From assembly GCA_009929735.1 (NCBI GenBank), contig RZZU01000029.1, positions 1 through 34,206 on the forward strand: 34,206 nt of DNA. The letters are read 5' to 3'. The notes beneath the pieces are model-generated. The model was not told where the DNA came from, searched no databases, and saw only the letters and a program-made list of their open reading frames with translations. The translations under genes were made by a program, and so were the position numbers. How positions within the stretch are numbered: the first letter of the stretch is position 1; each line of letters starts with the position of its first letter. Source of the stretch: Clostridia bacterium. Its GTDB lineage: Bacteria; Bacillota; Clostridia; Lachnospirales; Anaerotignaceae. Shown here piece by piece: positions 15,873 to 25,204 of the stretch.

Positions 15873-16319
15873 TTAATCAGGCATAATGGTAATTTCTATC
15901 TGCGCTTCCTCTAATATCCTTCTGGAAAGCTCGTCTGGATATTCTCCTTTGTGCACAATACGCTTGATGCCTGCATTGATCAGCATTTTTGCGCAAATAA
16001 CACAGGGTTGCAGCGTAATGTAAATCGTACCGCCATCTGTCGAAATCCCAAGCTTTGCCGCCTGAATAATTGCATTTTGCTCTGCGTGCAATGCACGGCA
16101 CAGCTCATGACGCTGACCGGAGGGAATGCCCAAACGCTCTCTTTCGCATCCCCCCAGCTCCGTACAATGCTTTAGTCCCGATGGTGCGCCATTGTATCCT
16201 GTGGTTATCATGCGGTTGTCCTTTACAATCACTGCGCCAACCTGCCTGCGCAAGCAAGTTGATCTGGTTTTTACAATTTCCGCAATCTGCATAAAGTACT
16301 CATCCCAGCTAGCTCTCAC
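15873..16319 (-). CDS. Deoxycytidylate (dCMP) deaminase
   Basis: Zinc cytidine-deaminase-fold enzyme converting dCMP to dUMP for thymidylate synthesis; ComEB-like. 148 residues from GTG 16319, which has GAGGAG at 8 nt; a GTG three codons upstream is only about 1 nt from the SD. Zinc motifs are HAE (H78, E80) and PCVIC (C106, C109). The [10 protein letters not shown] start is typical of the family. It is a single gene on the minus strand. I see no convincing terminator in 15737-15872. Confidence 0.9.
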   Translation of the reverse strand: MRASWDEYFMQIAEIVKTRSTCLRRQVGAVIVKDNRMITTGYNGAPSGLKHCTELGGCERERLGIPSGQRHELCRALHAEQNAIIQAAKLGISTDGGTIYITLQPCVICAKMLINAGIKRIVHKGEYPDELSRRILEEAQIEITIMPD

Positions 16320-16495
16320 CGACTCCACTCCTCAAACGTTGTTTTCTACAAAAGTATCATATCTTGGAAGATTTGTCAAAATCATTTCCAAGCAAAAAAG
16401 CCTTCTTACCAAAAAATAATTCTCCACCAAATAGGAAATGGGGTTCAATGATTTTAGGCAAAAAAGGCTTTCAAAAAAACAAAAACACAAGCATA

Positions 16496-16530
16496 AAGGG
16501 GCTTCATATTAGGCATTTGCAAGCCCCCTT
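16496..16530 (-). terminator. Possible terminator downstream of the CoA-transferase
   Basis: On the minus strand AAGGGGGCTT (16530-16521) pairs with AAGCCCCTT (16504-16496), with a T-rich stretch about 10 nt later. It is about 125 nt past the CoA-transferase stop. The rest of 16320-16612 holds no gene that I can see. Confidence 0.4.
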
Positions 16531-16612
16531 ACCAATCCCAGCACATTAAACCAAAACGAATGTGCTATAAATTCCTTCCGTTATAAATCTTGGATGAAGA
16601 CAAACTGTTCGT

Positions 16613-16662
16613 AAGCACCCACCGTCCAAAAAGGCAGGGGACTTCCGAAAGCCCGTTAAATA
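16613..16662 (+). repeat. Partial copy C of the intergenic repeat (end module)
   Basis: About 50 bp with the same order of words as 13049-13092: CACC, A-rich loop, AGG-AGGGGACT, TCGAA or CCGAAAG, CCCGTTAAA. It is more diverged than copies A and B and has no 89-bp core. It abuts the 3' end of the CoA-transferase as copy B abuts orf87, which suggests placement next to gene ends. Confidence 0.5.
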
Positions 16663-17966
16663 ATCAAATTCATTTTCTTCGCCTCAAATTCCAATTCCTC
16701 TCGGAACTGAGGAGCGGCAAGGGAAATGAGCATTTTCGCTCTGGCACTTGCAGTTTGCCCTTTCAAGCGAACAATATTATTTTCTGTTACCAAGAAGTCA
16801 ACCTCATTTTTTGTTGTTGTTACGATGGAACCGGGTGTCAAGGTTGGTTTAATCTTAGAAATCGTACCACCCTTCGTGGTAGAAGTCATTGCAATAAAGC
16901 CTTTACCGCCTTTGGATAAATTGGCACCACGAACAAAGTCTACCTGTCCGCCGGAACCGCTATAATGCTTCGTGCCAAGGCTTTCAGCGCACACCTGACC
17001 AAATAAATCGATTTCAACACACGCATTTACAGAAACAAAATTGTCATGCTGCCCAATAATATAGGGGTTATTTGTGTAATCAACGGGGTGCATTTCAAAG
17101 GCAGGATTGTTATTCATATAGTCGTACATTTTCTGCGAACCCCATGCCAAGGTTGCTACCGTTTTCCCTACGTTAATCGGCTTTTTCATATTTGTAACAG
17201 CACCGCATTCAATTAAGTCTACCATGCTGTCTGTAAGCATTTCCGTATGAATGCCCAAATCTTTTTTGTCTTGCAAAAGAACACCGACCGCATTCGGAAT
17301 ACCGCCGATACCCAACTGCAAGGTTGCACCGTTCACAACTTCGTCTGCAATCATCTGTCCGATTTTTCTGTCAACGTCCGTCAATGGCGCACTAGGCAAA
17401 ATAGAAAGCGGTCTGGATGACTCACAAAGAGCCGTAACCTGCGAAATGTGAATCTGGTTGTTGCCCAAAACACGGGGCATTTTATCATTTACGTCCAATA
17501 GGATGATTTTCGCTTTCTCACGCATCGCCACAACCTCTGCCCCTGCCATACCGCAGCTGAAATAGCCGTGGTCGTCCATAGGAGAAACCTCTGCGTATAA
17601 AACATCCAATACGGGCATCACATCTCTCCAATAACCGGGAATTGTGCTGTAGTTATTGGGGACATATGTATAATGCCCTAGCTGAATCCCTTTTCTGCCT
17701 GCTCCGCCTGTAAACCATGAAACATAGTCATACTTGCCCTTGAGCTCTTCATAGTTTAAGAATGGTCCACCTTTCACAGATAAAGTCTGATGATGAACAA
17801 CTCCTGTTAATTCACCATTTTTCGCTCTTTTCGCAATTGCTTCACAAATTGCAGTAGGTTCTTCTAAACCTGTAGGAGATGCACATACATCACCGGATTT
17901 TACAAACTTTGCTACTTCTTCAGGAGCCATTTTCTTTGCAAGATACATTCCCTGAAACTGATTCAT
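16656..17966 (-). CDS. Acetyl-CoA hydrolase/transferase family CoA-transferase (butyryl- or 4-hydroxybutyrate-CoA:acetate type)
   Basis: Moves CoA between acyl-CoA and acetate, conserving energy at the end of fermentation. 436 residues, the usual size for the AbfT/Cat2/butyryl-CoA:acetate group. The catalytic Glu is E242 in HTEMLTDSM, corresponding to Glu238 of 4-hydroxybutyrate CoA-transferase. The CoA-binding glycine loop GIGGIPN (219-225) and the SGSGGQVDF segment are present. ATG 17966 has AAAGGTGAG upstream. Substrate (butyrate, 4-hydroxybutyrate or propionate) cannot be decided from sequence. Its promoter (18073-18102) carries an operator-like palindrome in the spacer. Confidence 0.9.
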   Translation of the reverse strand: MNQFQGMYLAKKMAPEEVAKFVKSGDVCASPTGLEEPTAICEAIAKRAKNGELTGVVHHQTLSVKGGPFLNYEELKGKYDYVSWFTGGAGRKGIQLGHYTYVPNNYSTIPGYWRDVMPVLDVLYAEVSPMDDHGYFSCGMAGAEVVAMREKAKIILLDVNDKMPRVLGNNQIHISQVTALCESSRPLSILPSAPLTDVDRKIGQMIADEVVNGATLQLGIGGIPNAVGVLLQDKKDLGIHTEMLTDSMVDLIECGAVTNMKKPINVGKTVATLAWGSQKMYDYMNNNPAFEMHPVDYTNNPYIIGQHDNFVSVNACVEIDLFGQVCAESLGTKHYSGSGGQVDFVRGANLSKGGKGFIAMTSTTKGGTISKIKPTLTPGSIVTTTKNEVDFLVTENNIVRLKGQTASARAKMLISLAAPQFREELEFEAKKMNLII

Positions 17967-18072
17967 ATTATCTCACCTTTCTCGCTTGTTCTCCTTATTT
18001 TGTTCGTCAATTTGCACAATTTAAAGGAGGAAAATACCTGTCTTTGAATACAAAATACGATTCATTCACCGT

Positions 18073-18102
18073 ATTTTAGCACAAATATGTGCTACTCGTA
18101 AA
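18073..18102 (-). promoter_or_regulatory. Promoter of the CoA-transferase gene
   Basis: Minus strand: TTTACG (18102-18097), 18-bp spacer, TAAAAT (18078-18073), about 107 bp before the ATG. Confidence 0.5.
18078..18093. promoter_or_regulatory. Operator-like palindrome between -35 and -10
   Basis: AGCACA-AATA-TGTGCT, 6-bp arms, lies within the promoter spacer, where a bound repressor would block RNA polymerase. It does not match the Rex or CcpA consensus as I know them. The regulator is unknown. Confidence 0.45.
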
Positions 18103-18433
18103 GGCAAACTATATGATGTTTCTCAAAATATACAAGAATTAAACAACTTAACCTACTTAGGTTCATCAAATTTTATTATATTGTCAAATATTTCTTTAAA
18201 TTGTTCGATGTTTTGTCAACTCATATGTCCAATTTTCCCTTTAAACACTAAACATATTGCAATTTATTAATCGTTATGTAAATAATAACGATGTCATACA
18301 ACAAAAACTACAGTCCACGAAAGGACTTTGCTCAATTGTCATCAGGCTGTCATGGACATTTCTTTTCCTCCCTATGGTGCACTTTTTTCCACCGTCTATT
18401 CAGCTGTTCTTTCCGCTTTTTAAAATTAATTCA

Positions 18434-18453
18434 GATGAAAAATATTTTTCATC
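18434..18453. repeat. Perfect 20-bp palindrome in a gene-free stretch
   Basis: GATGAAAAATATTTTTCATC reads the same on both strands, with T-rich sequence 10-25 nt later on the plus strand. It could be an operator or a weak terminator. Apart from this, the promoter above and the terminator at 18489, 17967-18538 holds nothing I recognise. Confidence 0.5.
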
Positions 18454-18488
18454 TCATTCCCTCTTTTTTTTAATTATTTGCATAAAAA

Positions 18489-18525
18489 AACGGTCAACTA
18501 TCCAGAAATGGAACAGTTGACCGTT
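18489..18525. terminator. Terminator of the P-loop protein gene
   Basis: Perfect 11-bp stem AACGGTCAACT / AGTTGACCGTT (18489-18499, 18515-18525). On the minus strand it is followed by TTTTTTT, 14 nt after the stop at 18539. Confidence 0.85.
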
Positions 18526-18538
18526 AAATATTCTTTTT

Positions 18539-18955
18539 TTATTTTACGATATAAGGTTGAACTTCACCGGGAATATCTTCTTCCTTACAACTAATAATCA
18601 TAGTAAAATCAGTATCCGTTTCCTTTGAAATATCATCCAACTGATTAATAAATGTAATAAACTCCTGCGCATTTACTTTTTCCATAATATGATTCAGCCC
18701 ATCAATGTAAAGCTTTTCAATATCACTGTTCTGAGAGAGTATCCCACAGACAAACCCTCTGAATACCTGCGGACTTTCCATGATAAATCTTGGCGTGTCT
18801 ACGAACCGCACACTATAATGCAAATCGTACATACGACTGTTATCATCATCTACAAACACAACGCAACCGTTTGCTTCCTTGCTTGCCTCATTCGCCATAG
18901 CGATCAGCCTTTTTGTTTTACCTACACCTTTTTCGCCTGCAAGAATATGAACCAT
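18539..18955 (-). CDS. Small P-loop protein of unknown function
   Basis: 138 residues. Walker A AGEKGVGKTK is at 6-15 and a Walker B-like hydrophobic strand precedes D85 (KLYIDGLNH). The end (MIISCKEEDIP) looks like a RecA/PilT-fold strand. A GGGGGAG SD precedes ATG 18955. It is a single gene with its own terminator. Proteins like this recur in Clostridia, sometimes labelled twitching-motility ATPase, but this one is far too short to be PilT. No partner gene is adjacent and I do not assign a function. 18956-19182 upstream shows nothing clear. Confidence 0.75.
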   Translation of the reverse strand: MVHILAGEKGVGKTKRLIAMANEASKEANGCVVFVDDDNSRMYDLHYSVRFVDTPRFIMESPQVFRGFVCGILSQNSDIEKLYIDGLNHIMEKVNAQEFITFINQLDDISKETDTDFTMIISCKEEDIPGEVQPYIVK

Positions 18956-19182
18956 TGCAATCTCCCCCTTTATACTGGTGATATACCTCTGGATTTGTAA
19001 ATTATTAATTTTTCATTGCAAATAGTATTTCTTATTTGCTTATTCTTAGTATTCTCCAAATTTCCAAAAATTCCTCTTGTTTTTTATTTTTTTTCTATCA
19101 AAAAAATATAATTGGTTGGTTTTCACAATTATTTAACTATTTTAACATATATTTCAAGCTTTTATTGTGTCTATTCACCAAT

Positions 19183-20127
19183 TTATTTTTTCTGAAATAC
19201 CAACGCCGCCGCTCCATAAATCCCTGCATCATTGCGAAGCTTCGCCAATGCAAATTTTTTATCCCTGCAATGAGAATAAATATTTTCACAATATGCCTCT
19301 TGAACCATAGTTAAAAGAAATTCTCCTGCCTGCGATACCCCACCGCCAATGAGCACTATTTCAGGGTCTGCAATATAGCAGGCGTTGGCAATCGCCATCC
19401 CCAACAGGCGAGAAACATACTGCGCAGTTTGCAACGCAATCTCATCACCCACTTTTGCCTTATCCCAAACATCCTTTGCCGTTATTTGCTCCAGCTGCCG
19501 AAGCATAGAGGGTTTATCCGATTCCTTTAAAAATTTTTGCGCTACCCGTACCATACCCGTTGCGGAAGCATATTGCTCCAAACATCCTTTTTTTCCACAA
19601 TTGCAAGGCTGTGTTTCAAATGGATTGATTGTTGTATGCCCAATTTCTCCGGCTGTTCCCGTTTTACCCGCAAGAATTTGACCATTCAAAATGACACCAC
19701 CGCCAACGCCTGTCCCTAAAGTAATCATGAGCAGGCTGTTTGTATCCTTACCGGCGCCAAAGGTATATTCTCCAAAGGCCGCCACACGGGCATCATTTCC
19801 AATCAATATAGGAGAAATGCCCAATATTTTCTCCGCCTCGTCCGCAAGAAATACATCCCCCCAACCAATATTAATCGCTCCACGCAGGCATCCATCCTCC
19901 GTCACAGGGCCAGGTGCCGCCATTCCAACTCCCTCAAGCCGCTCTTTCTTTATGCCCTTTTCCAATAAGCATTTTTCAATTGCCAACGCAACATCCTTCA
20001 GCAGTGCAGTGGGATTTGTGCCTTTTCTTGTTGGTATTTCCCATTTTTCCAAAAGACCATCTTTTCGAGAAAACAGTCCCATTTTTATTGTCGTTCCGCC
20101 AATATCCACGCCAAAGCAGTATTCCAT
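19183..20127 (-). CDS. ROK-family sugar kinase (glucokinase-like)
   Basis: 314 residues from ATG 20127, which has GAGGAGG 6 nt upstream; the frame extends 21 codons further without an RBS. Phosphate-binding GVDIGGTT is at the N-terminus, GTGVGGG in the middle, and the ROK zinc motif CNCGKKGCLEQYAS after GHTTIN. ROK kinases of this length and layout phosphorylate glucose with ATP. It starts 1 nt after the GNAT stop, so it is translationally coupled as the last gene of the feo operon. Glucose is the best guess; N-acetyl sugars are possible. Confidence 0.88.
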   Translation of the reverse strand: MEYCFGVDIGGTTIKMGLFSRKDGLLEKWEIPTRKGTNPTALLKDVALAIEKCLLEKGIKKERLEGVGMAAPGPVTEDGCLRGAINIGWGDVFLADEAEKILGISPILIGNDARVAAFGEYTFGAGKDTNSLLMITLGTGVGGGVILNGQILAGKTGTAGEIGHTTINPFETQPCNCGKKGCLEQYASATGMVRVAQKFLKESDKPSMLRQLEQITAKDVWDKAKVGDEIALQTAQYVSRLLGMAIANACYIADPEIVLIGGGVSQAGEFLLTMVQEAYCENIYSHCRDKKFALAKLRNDAGIYGAAALVFQKK

Positions 20128-20128
20128 T

Positions 20129-20653
20129 TTATGCCTCCTCATAGCCATAAACAATCTTGTGGATGAGCTCTTTATATCTTTTGTAAACATCCACCGATAT
20201 TTTTTCCGGCATCGTCATGAGCCGCAGCGGCAGCATCCCTTGCCCTGCCCTCATCGGCGGCTGAAAATAAGGATATTCATTAAAGAAAAAGCCGTGTCTT
20301 TCGTAAAAGCCTACCCTTCTTTTTGTCATTTCATCCGTCGGTACTTCCACTTCCAAAACGATGGGCTTGCCCGCCCAAGCGATCATTTCATTCAGCTTTT
20401 TGCCGCCAAATCCTCCGTTTCGATAAACGGGCTTGATGGCGAAATGTTCTAAATATAAAAAATCCGCAAAATCCCACATTGCCAAAACCCCTTGCAATGC
20501 GCCACTGTCTTCTTTTATTCCATACAAACGGTACTGGGGCCTATCCAAAAGAGCCTTTTGCCGCTCCTTTTCCCGCAGTTCCTCCATCGGAAATGCTTCC
20601 TCTAAAATGGGATATACGGCTTCAAACGCAACCTTTGAAATTCTTTCAAACAT
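20129..20653 (-). CDS. GNAT-family N-acetyltransferase
   Basis: 174 residues from ATG 20653 (AAGGGGG 9 nt upstream); the longer frame from 20773 overlaps the feoB 3' end and lacks an RBS. The acetyl-CoA loop is seen as YRNGGFGGKKLNEMI, preceded by the strand FLYLEHFAIKP and followed by VGFYERHGF, the usual GNAT end. The target is unknown. It begins 29 nt after feoB and its last codons (GAG GAG) form the SD of the ROK gene. Confidence 0.85.
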   Translation of the reverse strand: MFERISKVAFEAVYPILEEAFPMEELREKERQKALLDRPQYRLYGIKEDSGALQGVLAMWDFADFLYLEHFAIKPVYRNGGFGGKKLNEMIAWAGKPIVLEVEVPTDEMTKRRVGFYERHGFFFNEYPYFQPPMRAGQGMLPLRLMTMPEKISVDVYKRYKELIHKIVYGYEEA

Positions 20654-20682
20654 AATATTCATCCCCCTTGCCCAAAAGGATA

Positions 20683-22608
20683 CTATAAAATATCGAAAAA
20701 AGCAAACCCAATCAAGCTGCCAATCTGGTATACCAAAAAGGAGGTGATCCACGCCGTTAACAGCCAAACGCAAAGGGCAAAAAATAAATTCCTTTTTTTC
20801 TTTTCTTCAAACCAATAGGCAGAAACCGCCGCCATGCAGGGTATGCTCAAAAGATGAAAAACCATAAAAGAAATCCCCGATAATGGTGTAAATAAATTCA
20901 CCTCTCCACCCAAAACACCTAACGCAGAAACAACCGCCTCCTTCGCCGCAAAGCCGGATAAAATTGCCGCTGAGGCTTTCCAGCCATCTTCTCCGCCGCC
21001 AAATCCAAGGGGGATAAAAACAGGCTGCATCCCTCTGCCCAGCATCGCCAATATACTTATGGAGGAATTCTTTGTCATATGTAAATCCAACGTCAGGTGG
21101 GATGCCAGCCAAATAATGATACTGGCGCCAAGAATTACCGTTGCCGCTTTTGCAAGATATTCCCCAGCTCTGACAGAAAGAGTCCGCATTAAATTATTCA
21201 ATCGTGGCAAATGATACGGCGGCATCTCCATTATAAAAGGGGCTTCCTCCCCGTGATACAGCCTTTTATGCAATAAAAATGCCCAAAAAACCCCGATCAA
21301 AATACCCCCGCCATACAAACAAAAGATGATAATCCCCCCATGTTCAGGAAACAATAACCCAACCAAAAGGGCATACAAGGGGAGCTTTGCACCACAGGAA
21401 AAAAACGGAATTATCAGCCTTGTAATTCTTCTGCTTTTTTCCCACTCCAACGTTCTTGCGCACATCATTGCAGGCACGGAACATCCAAAACCGGTCAGAA
21501 GGGGTAAAAATGCCCTCCCTGAAATCCCCAACCTTCGCATAGGCTTATCCAACAAAAAAGCGGCTCTCGCCATATATCCGCTATCCTCTAAAAAAGTCAG
21601 CCAAAAAAACAAGCATAAAATTTGAGGCAAAAAGGACACCGCCTTGCCCATTCCGCCAAAAATTCCGTCCGATAAAAATGCCCTCCACCAATAGGGCATC
21701 TGCAAAAAAAACCGTATTACCACATCCCGCAGAAGTTCTATACCATACTCGGCTCCCTGTCTTAAAAAAACGCCAGGTGATGGTATGCCTGTCCCCAAAA
21801 AAGATGCAGAAAAGGTCATGTAAAAAATCAGTGCCATACAGCTAAAAAAAATAGGAATCCCCAGAAAAGGATGCAGAAACACCTTGTCCAGCTTCTGCGT
21901 AGGCGTATTTTGCGTTAATTTTTCGGTAATCACCTCATGACAACAAGAAACGGAAAAGTCGTACCGTGCAGCGGCAATTTCGCCCTCCCAATCCACCCTT
22001 TCCTGCCGTTCCATCCAACGCATTGCCCGAAAAAGCCCTTGTGTTTGGCTGAGATTTGGTTGAACCAATGGCTGTATTCTCCGCCAAAGCTTGTCCTTGT
22101 GAAGCACCGTTTTTCCCTTTCGCCCTTTTTCCAAAGCTGTATGAAGGCATTTTGCCAGTTCCATCTGTCCCCCTCCAGTAATTGCGGAGATTTCTGCAAC
22201 AGGTACTTCTAACAGTTCGGAAAGCCGTGCTACCTCTATAAAAACGCCCTGTGTTTCGGCTATATCCACCATATTTAAAGCAACCACCAAAGGAATGTCC
22301 AGCTCCAAAAGCTGCGTCGTTAAAAAAAGACTTCTTTCTAACACTGTGCTGTCTATTACCTGCAAAAGAAGGTCAGGTTTTTCCTCTAAAATAAATTGAA
22401 CCGCAGCCTGTTCTTCAGGTGTATAGGGCGAAAGAGAATACACCCCCGGCAGATCAACGCAAAGAAATCCACCTTTTTCCCAAATTCCTTCCTTCCGTTC
22501 CACTGTTACCCCCGGCCAATTTCCAACTCTGGCATTGCTGCCGGTTAAGGAATTAAACAGAGCACTCTTCCCGCAATTAGGGTTTCCTACCAAACCTAAT
22601 GTTGTCAT
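20683..22608 (-). CDS. feoB: Ferrous iron transporter FeoB
   Basis: Fe(II) uptake protein of the inner membrane. 641 residues: an N-terminal G domain with G1 GNPNCGKS (8-15), G3 DLPG (52-55) and G4 NMVD (112-115), a helical spacer (about 170-240), then the membrane part with two Gate-type regions (GYMARAAFLLDKPMRRLGISG; GCSVPAMM; GGGEDGWKASAAILSGFAAKEAVVS). ATG 22608 lies 1 nt after the feoA stop, with its SD inside feoA. It is at the short end of the family. Confidence 0.95.
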   Translation of the reverse strand: MTTLGLVGNPNCGKSALFNSLTGSNARVGNWPGVTVERKEGIWEKGGFLCVDLPGVYSLSPYTPEEQAAVQFILEEKPDLLLQVIDSTVLERSLFLTTQLLELDIPLVVALNMVDIAETQGVFIEVARLSELLEVPVAEISAITGGGQMELAKCLHTALEKGRKGKTVLHKDKLWRRIQPLVQPNLSQTQGLFRAMRWMERQERVDWEGEIAAARYDFSVSCCHEVITEKLTQNTPTQKLDKVFLHPFLGIPIFFSCMALIFYMTFSASFLGTGIPSPGVFLRQGAEYGIELLRDVVIRFFLQMPYWWRAFLSDGIFGGMGKAVSFLPQILCLFFWLTFLEDSGYMARAAFLLDKPMRRLGISGRAFLPLLTGFGCSVPAMMCARTLEWEKSRRITRLIIPFFSCGAKLPLYALLVGLLFPEHGGIIIFCLYGGGILIGVFWAFLLHKRLYHGEEAPFIMEMPPYHLPRLNNLMRTLSVRAGEYLAKAATVILGASIIIWLASHLTLDLHMTKNSSISILAMLGRGMQPVFIPLGFGGGEDGWKASAAILSGFAAKEAVVSALGVLGGEVNLFTPLSGISFMVFHLLSIPCMAAVSAYWFEEKKKRNLFFALCVWLLTAWITSFLVYQIGSLIGFAFFDIL

Positions 22609-22609
22609 T

Positions 22610-22846
22610 TTAATCCCCTTCCTTCTCTATTACAATGAATGCAGCTTCATTGTACCCCAGTGCGAGGCAAAAGCCTCGGATTTTCACTTCCACCGCCCCA
22701 TGCATGGGTGCCCAGCGGATACAATATAAAAGGGTATTTGGCGTTACGCCCAATTCCAACAGTCTGCGATATACCTCCTTGCCGCAGGCAATCTTTATAA
22801 CCCTCCCCCACTCTCCCTTTTCCAAAAAATTCAGCCTTGTCTGCAT
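22610..22846 (-). CDS. feoA: FeoA-domain protein
   Basis: 78 residues, a small SH3-like partner of FeoB. It has the family core (GKEVYRRLLELGVTPN followed by a beta-rich half with VEVKIRGFCLALG). First gene of feoA-feoB-GNAT-ROK. The 137-bp gap to the divergent protease gene must hold its promoter. An A/T-rich stretch near 22887-22900 (AAAATGATAAATT) weakly resembles half of a Fur box; I do not call it. Confidence 0.9.
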   Translation of the reverse strand: MQTRLNFLEKGEWGRVIKIACGKEVYRRLLELGVTPNTLLYCIRWAPMHGAVEVKIRGFCLALGYNEAAFIVIEKEGD

Positions 22847-22983
22847 TCTCTATCCCTTCTATATTTATTCAAATTTATCCCAAACTATGCAAAAATGATA
22901 AATTACTCCAATCAGTTCCAATTAGTTTTTGTAGATTTTTTTGGAAAACTATGCTATACTCAGGCTGAAAAGGAAGTGAAATT

Positions 22984-24246
22984 ATGAAGCAAAAATTAAG
23001 AGGTTTTATCCTCTTTTTGATACTTTGTTTTTGTGCAATGCCGCCTGCCTCCGCTGCAAATATTGCGGTAACTCTGAATGGATACCCATTAGCCCTTTCT
23101 TCACCTGCAATCATCCAAAACGATCGTGTTTTGGTTCCTATGCGCAGTATTATGGAGGCATTGGGCTATTCTGTTGTTTGGCATTCTGACACACATACCG
23201 TAGAGGCTAACAAAGATGATACTCAGCTTTTCCTTACCATTGACAATCCTGTTGCTACCGTAAATCAACAGCCCGTAATCTTAGATGCGGCGGCAACCCT
23301 ATCAGAGAGTACCACCATGGTTCCTCTGCGCTTTGTGGCACAATATGGTGGTGCAACCGTCGAATGGGATGCAGAAACCGCAGTGGTGTCCATCACCACC
23401 AGCCAAATTTCTCAGGGCGATTTAACCGACTCAGTGGTTTATATTCAAACAAATAAAATACAGGCGAGCGGTATCATTCTTTCCTCCGATGGCTTGATTG
23501 CAACAAATTTCCATGTCATTGAAAACGCTTCCATGATACAAATGGTGTTTTCAGATGATACCATATACCAAGGATCAGCCACCATTGTTGGATTGGATCC
23601 GCAAAGGGATATTGCGTTGATTGATATTGATAAGAATAATCTCATTCCTGCTAATACCGAAACCTCTCTTGTAAAGGGCGAGGCCGTAACAGCAGTTGGC
23701 GCACCAAAGGGCAACCGTAATACCGTGTCCGAAGGCGTTTTAAACGACTTCGACCAAGATATTATATCTGCCAGTGCCTTTATTGACCACGGAAGCAGCG
23801 GCGGAGCATTGTTTAACGGCAAAGGAAAGCTAATCGGCATGACTTCGGCTTATAGTGATAATCAATTTTTTTCTATCCCTGTTAGCGAGATTATGAAGGT
23901 TTCAAGGAATCTTTCTATCCCGATACGGCAAATGAAAGACTATTCCTATTCTCCCACTGTGCCGAAAAATTTGCGGTACTGGATTGATGAGGACGGCTAT
24001 GCGAATGTAACCTGGTCGCCTGTATATGATGCGGATTATTACTACGTTTATATTTCCTACACAAAGAATGGAACCTTTGCCAAGCTGCAAAACAAGGCTT
24101 TGGAGGGAAACACATGGTATTGGGGATTCCCTCAGTGCTTTGGTATTTCTACCGCCGATGGTCGTAATATTTACTTTAAAGTTTCAGCCGTAAGAAACGG
24201 CATAGAAACTGCAACGACGGACGTTATGGAAGTTGTAAATGATTAA
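22984..24246 (+). CDS. Exported trypsin-like serine protease with copper-amine-oxidase N-type domain
   Basis: 420 residues. Signal peptide (1-25, ends PASAA). Residues about 27-140 form a copper amine oxidase N-type domain (LNGYPL...VLVPMRSIMEALGYSVVW; MVPLRFVAQYGGATVEWD), common in clostridial surface proteins as a wall-facing stalk. A chymotrypsin-fold domain follows with the triad H177 (ATNFHVIE), D209 (QRDIALI) and S272 (HGSSGGALF), as in DegP/HtrA, but without a PDZ domain. The C-terminal ~95 residues look like a fibronectin III module. SD AAGGAAGTG precedes ATG 22984. A role in surface protein processing or stress is inferred. Single gene. Confidence 0.85.
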   Translation: MKQKLRGFILFLILCFCAMPPASAANIAVTLNGYPLALSSPAIIQNDRVLVPMRSIMEALGYSVVWHSDTHTVEANKDDTQLFLTIDNPVATVNQQPVILDAAATLSESTTMVPLRFVAQYGGATVEWDAETAVVSITTSQISQGDLTDSVVYIQTNKIQASGIILSSDGLIATNFHVIENASMIQMVFSDDTIYQGSATIVGLDPQRDIALIDIDKNNLIPANTETSLVKGEAVTAVGAPKGNRNTVSEGVLNDFDQDIISASAFIDHGSSGGALFNGKGKLIGMTSAYSDNQFFSIPVSEIMKVSRNLSIPIRQMKDYSYSPTVPKNLRYWIDEDGYANVTWSPVYDADYYYVYISYTKNGTFAKLQNKALEGNTWYWGFPQCFGISTADGRNIYFKVSAVRNGIETATTDVMEVVND

Positions 24247-24388
24247 AATTTTATAGTAAAAGATGTTATGGCTACAAAAAGAGGTATCGAAATTTGAACA
24301 CAACCAGTTTATACAGACATCGCAAAAAAGAGTGCTATAGCAGAGAAAGTATTAAATTTTAAATAACATACTGACATCGTTTTTCAAA

Positions 24389-25200
24389 TCATGTCAGTTT
24401 TGTTTTTGGTTGAATTCTTTGATGCGTGTAAAAGTAAATATATTCGTCTATACTGTGACGAGCCTCAACATAAGAGTTGCATTTTGTTTGATAAATGCAT
24501 TCTGCTTTAAGAATCGCAAGGAAATTTTCAGCCAAAGCGTTATCGTATGGATTCCCGCGTCTTGACATCGACGGTGGTATGCCATATTCTTTCGTTCAAT
24601 AAAATATGCGGTTGAATTGTATTAAAAGCCTTGGTCACTGTGGAGTTGTAGCTCTTCGGTGACCTTCTCTTTTTTTGGCAAGTTTAATTGTATTAAGAAC
24701 AAGGTTAACAGTCTGTTCCGTACCTGTTTTTGTATGCAACTATACTGTTATCATACGAATCTCTGATAATTGAAAGATACCGAATGCCTTGTATTGTATG
24801 AATGTATGATATATCTGTAACCCATTTCTGAATTGGCTTATCTCCATAGAAATTTCTGTTTAGTAAATTCGGATACCTATGTAAACACTGTCCGTAATTG
24901 CGATACTTCTTTCTTCTTACAGCCAACTGAAGATTATATTTCTGCATTATGCGCAGTATTGTTTTTGGATTATGATGTATTCCTTTAAGTTCAAGCCATA
25001 TATATACAATACGATAGTCATAAGTATTGTGCACTTATCTTTGGCATTCTCCTATCTTTTTGGAAAATTCAAATCTTTTGCCGGGGTGTCCCTTCGCTTA
25101 ATATCCATAATATTCGGTGCGTGAAACCTGAAGGTATCAGCACATTTGCCTGATTGAACATGTTTCTTTATGGCAATAGACTACCACATATTTAACCGAA
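24389..25200 (-). pseudogene. IS3 transposase orfB, degraded
   Basis: The best-preserved piece (25034-24705) reads as an IS150-type orfB segment with WVTDISYIH, the first catalytic Asp of the DDE domain. Further on, LHSDQGF (second Asp region) and the C-terminal end RIQPKTKLT (stop near 24389) are in other frames. Stops and shifts occur near 25150, 24705 and 24610, so no full integrase domain can be made. Confidence 0.85.
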
Positions 25201-25204
25201 ATCT

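Noticed and set aside
22847..22983. Fur box in the feoA upstream region
   Set aside because: Only a short ATGATAA-like half-site is visible, not enough to separate from A/T-rich background.
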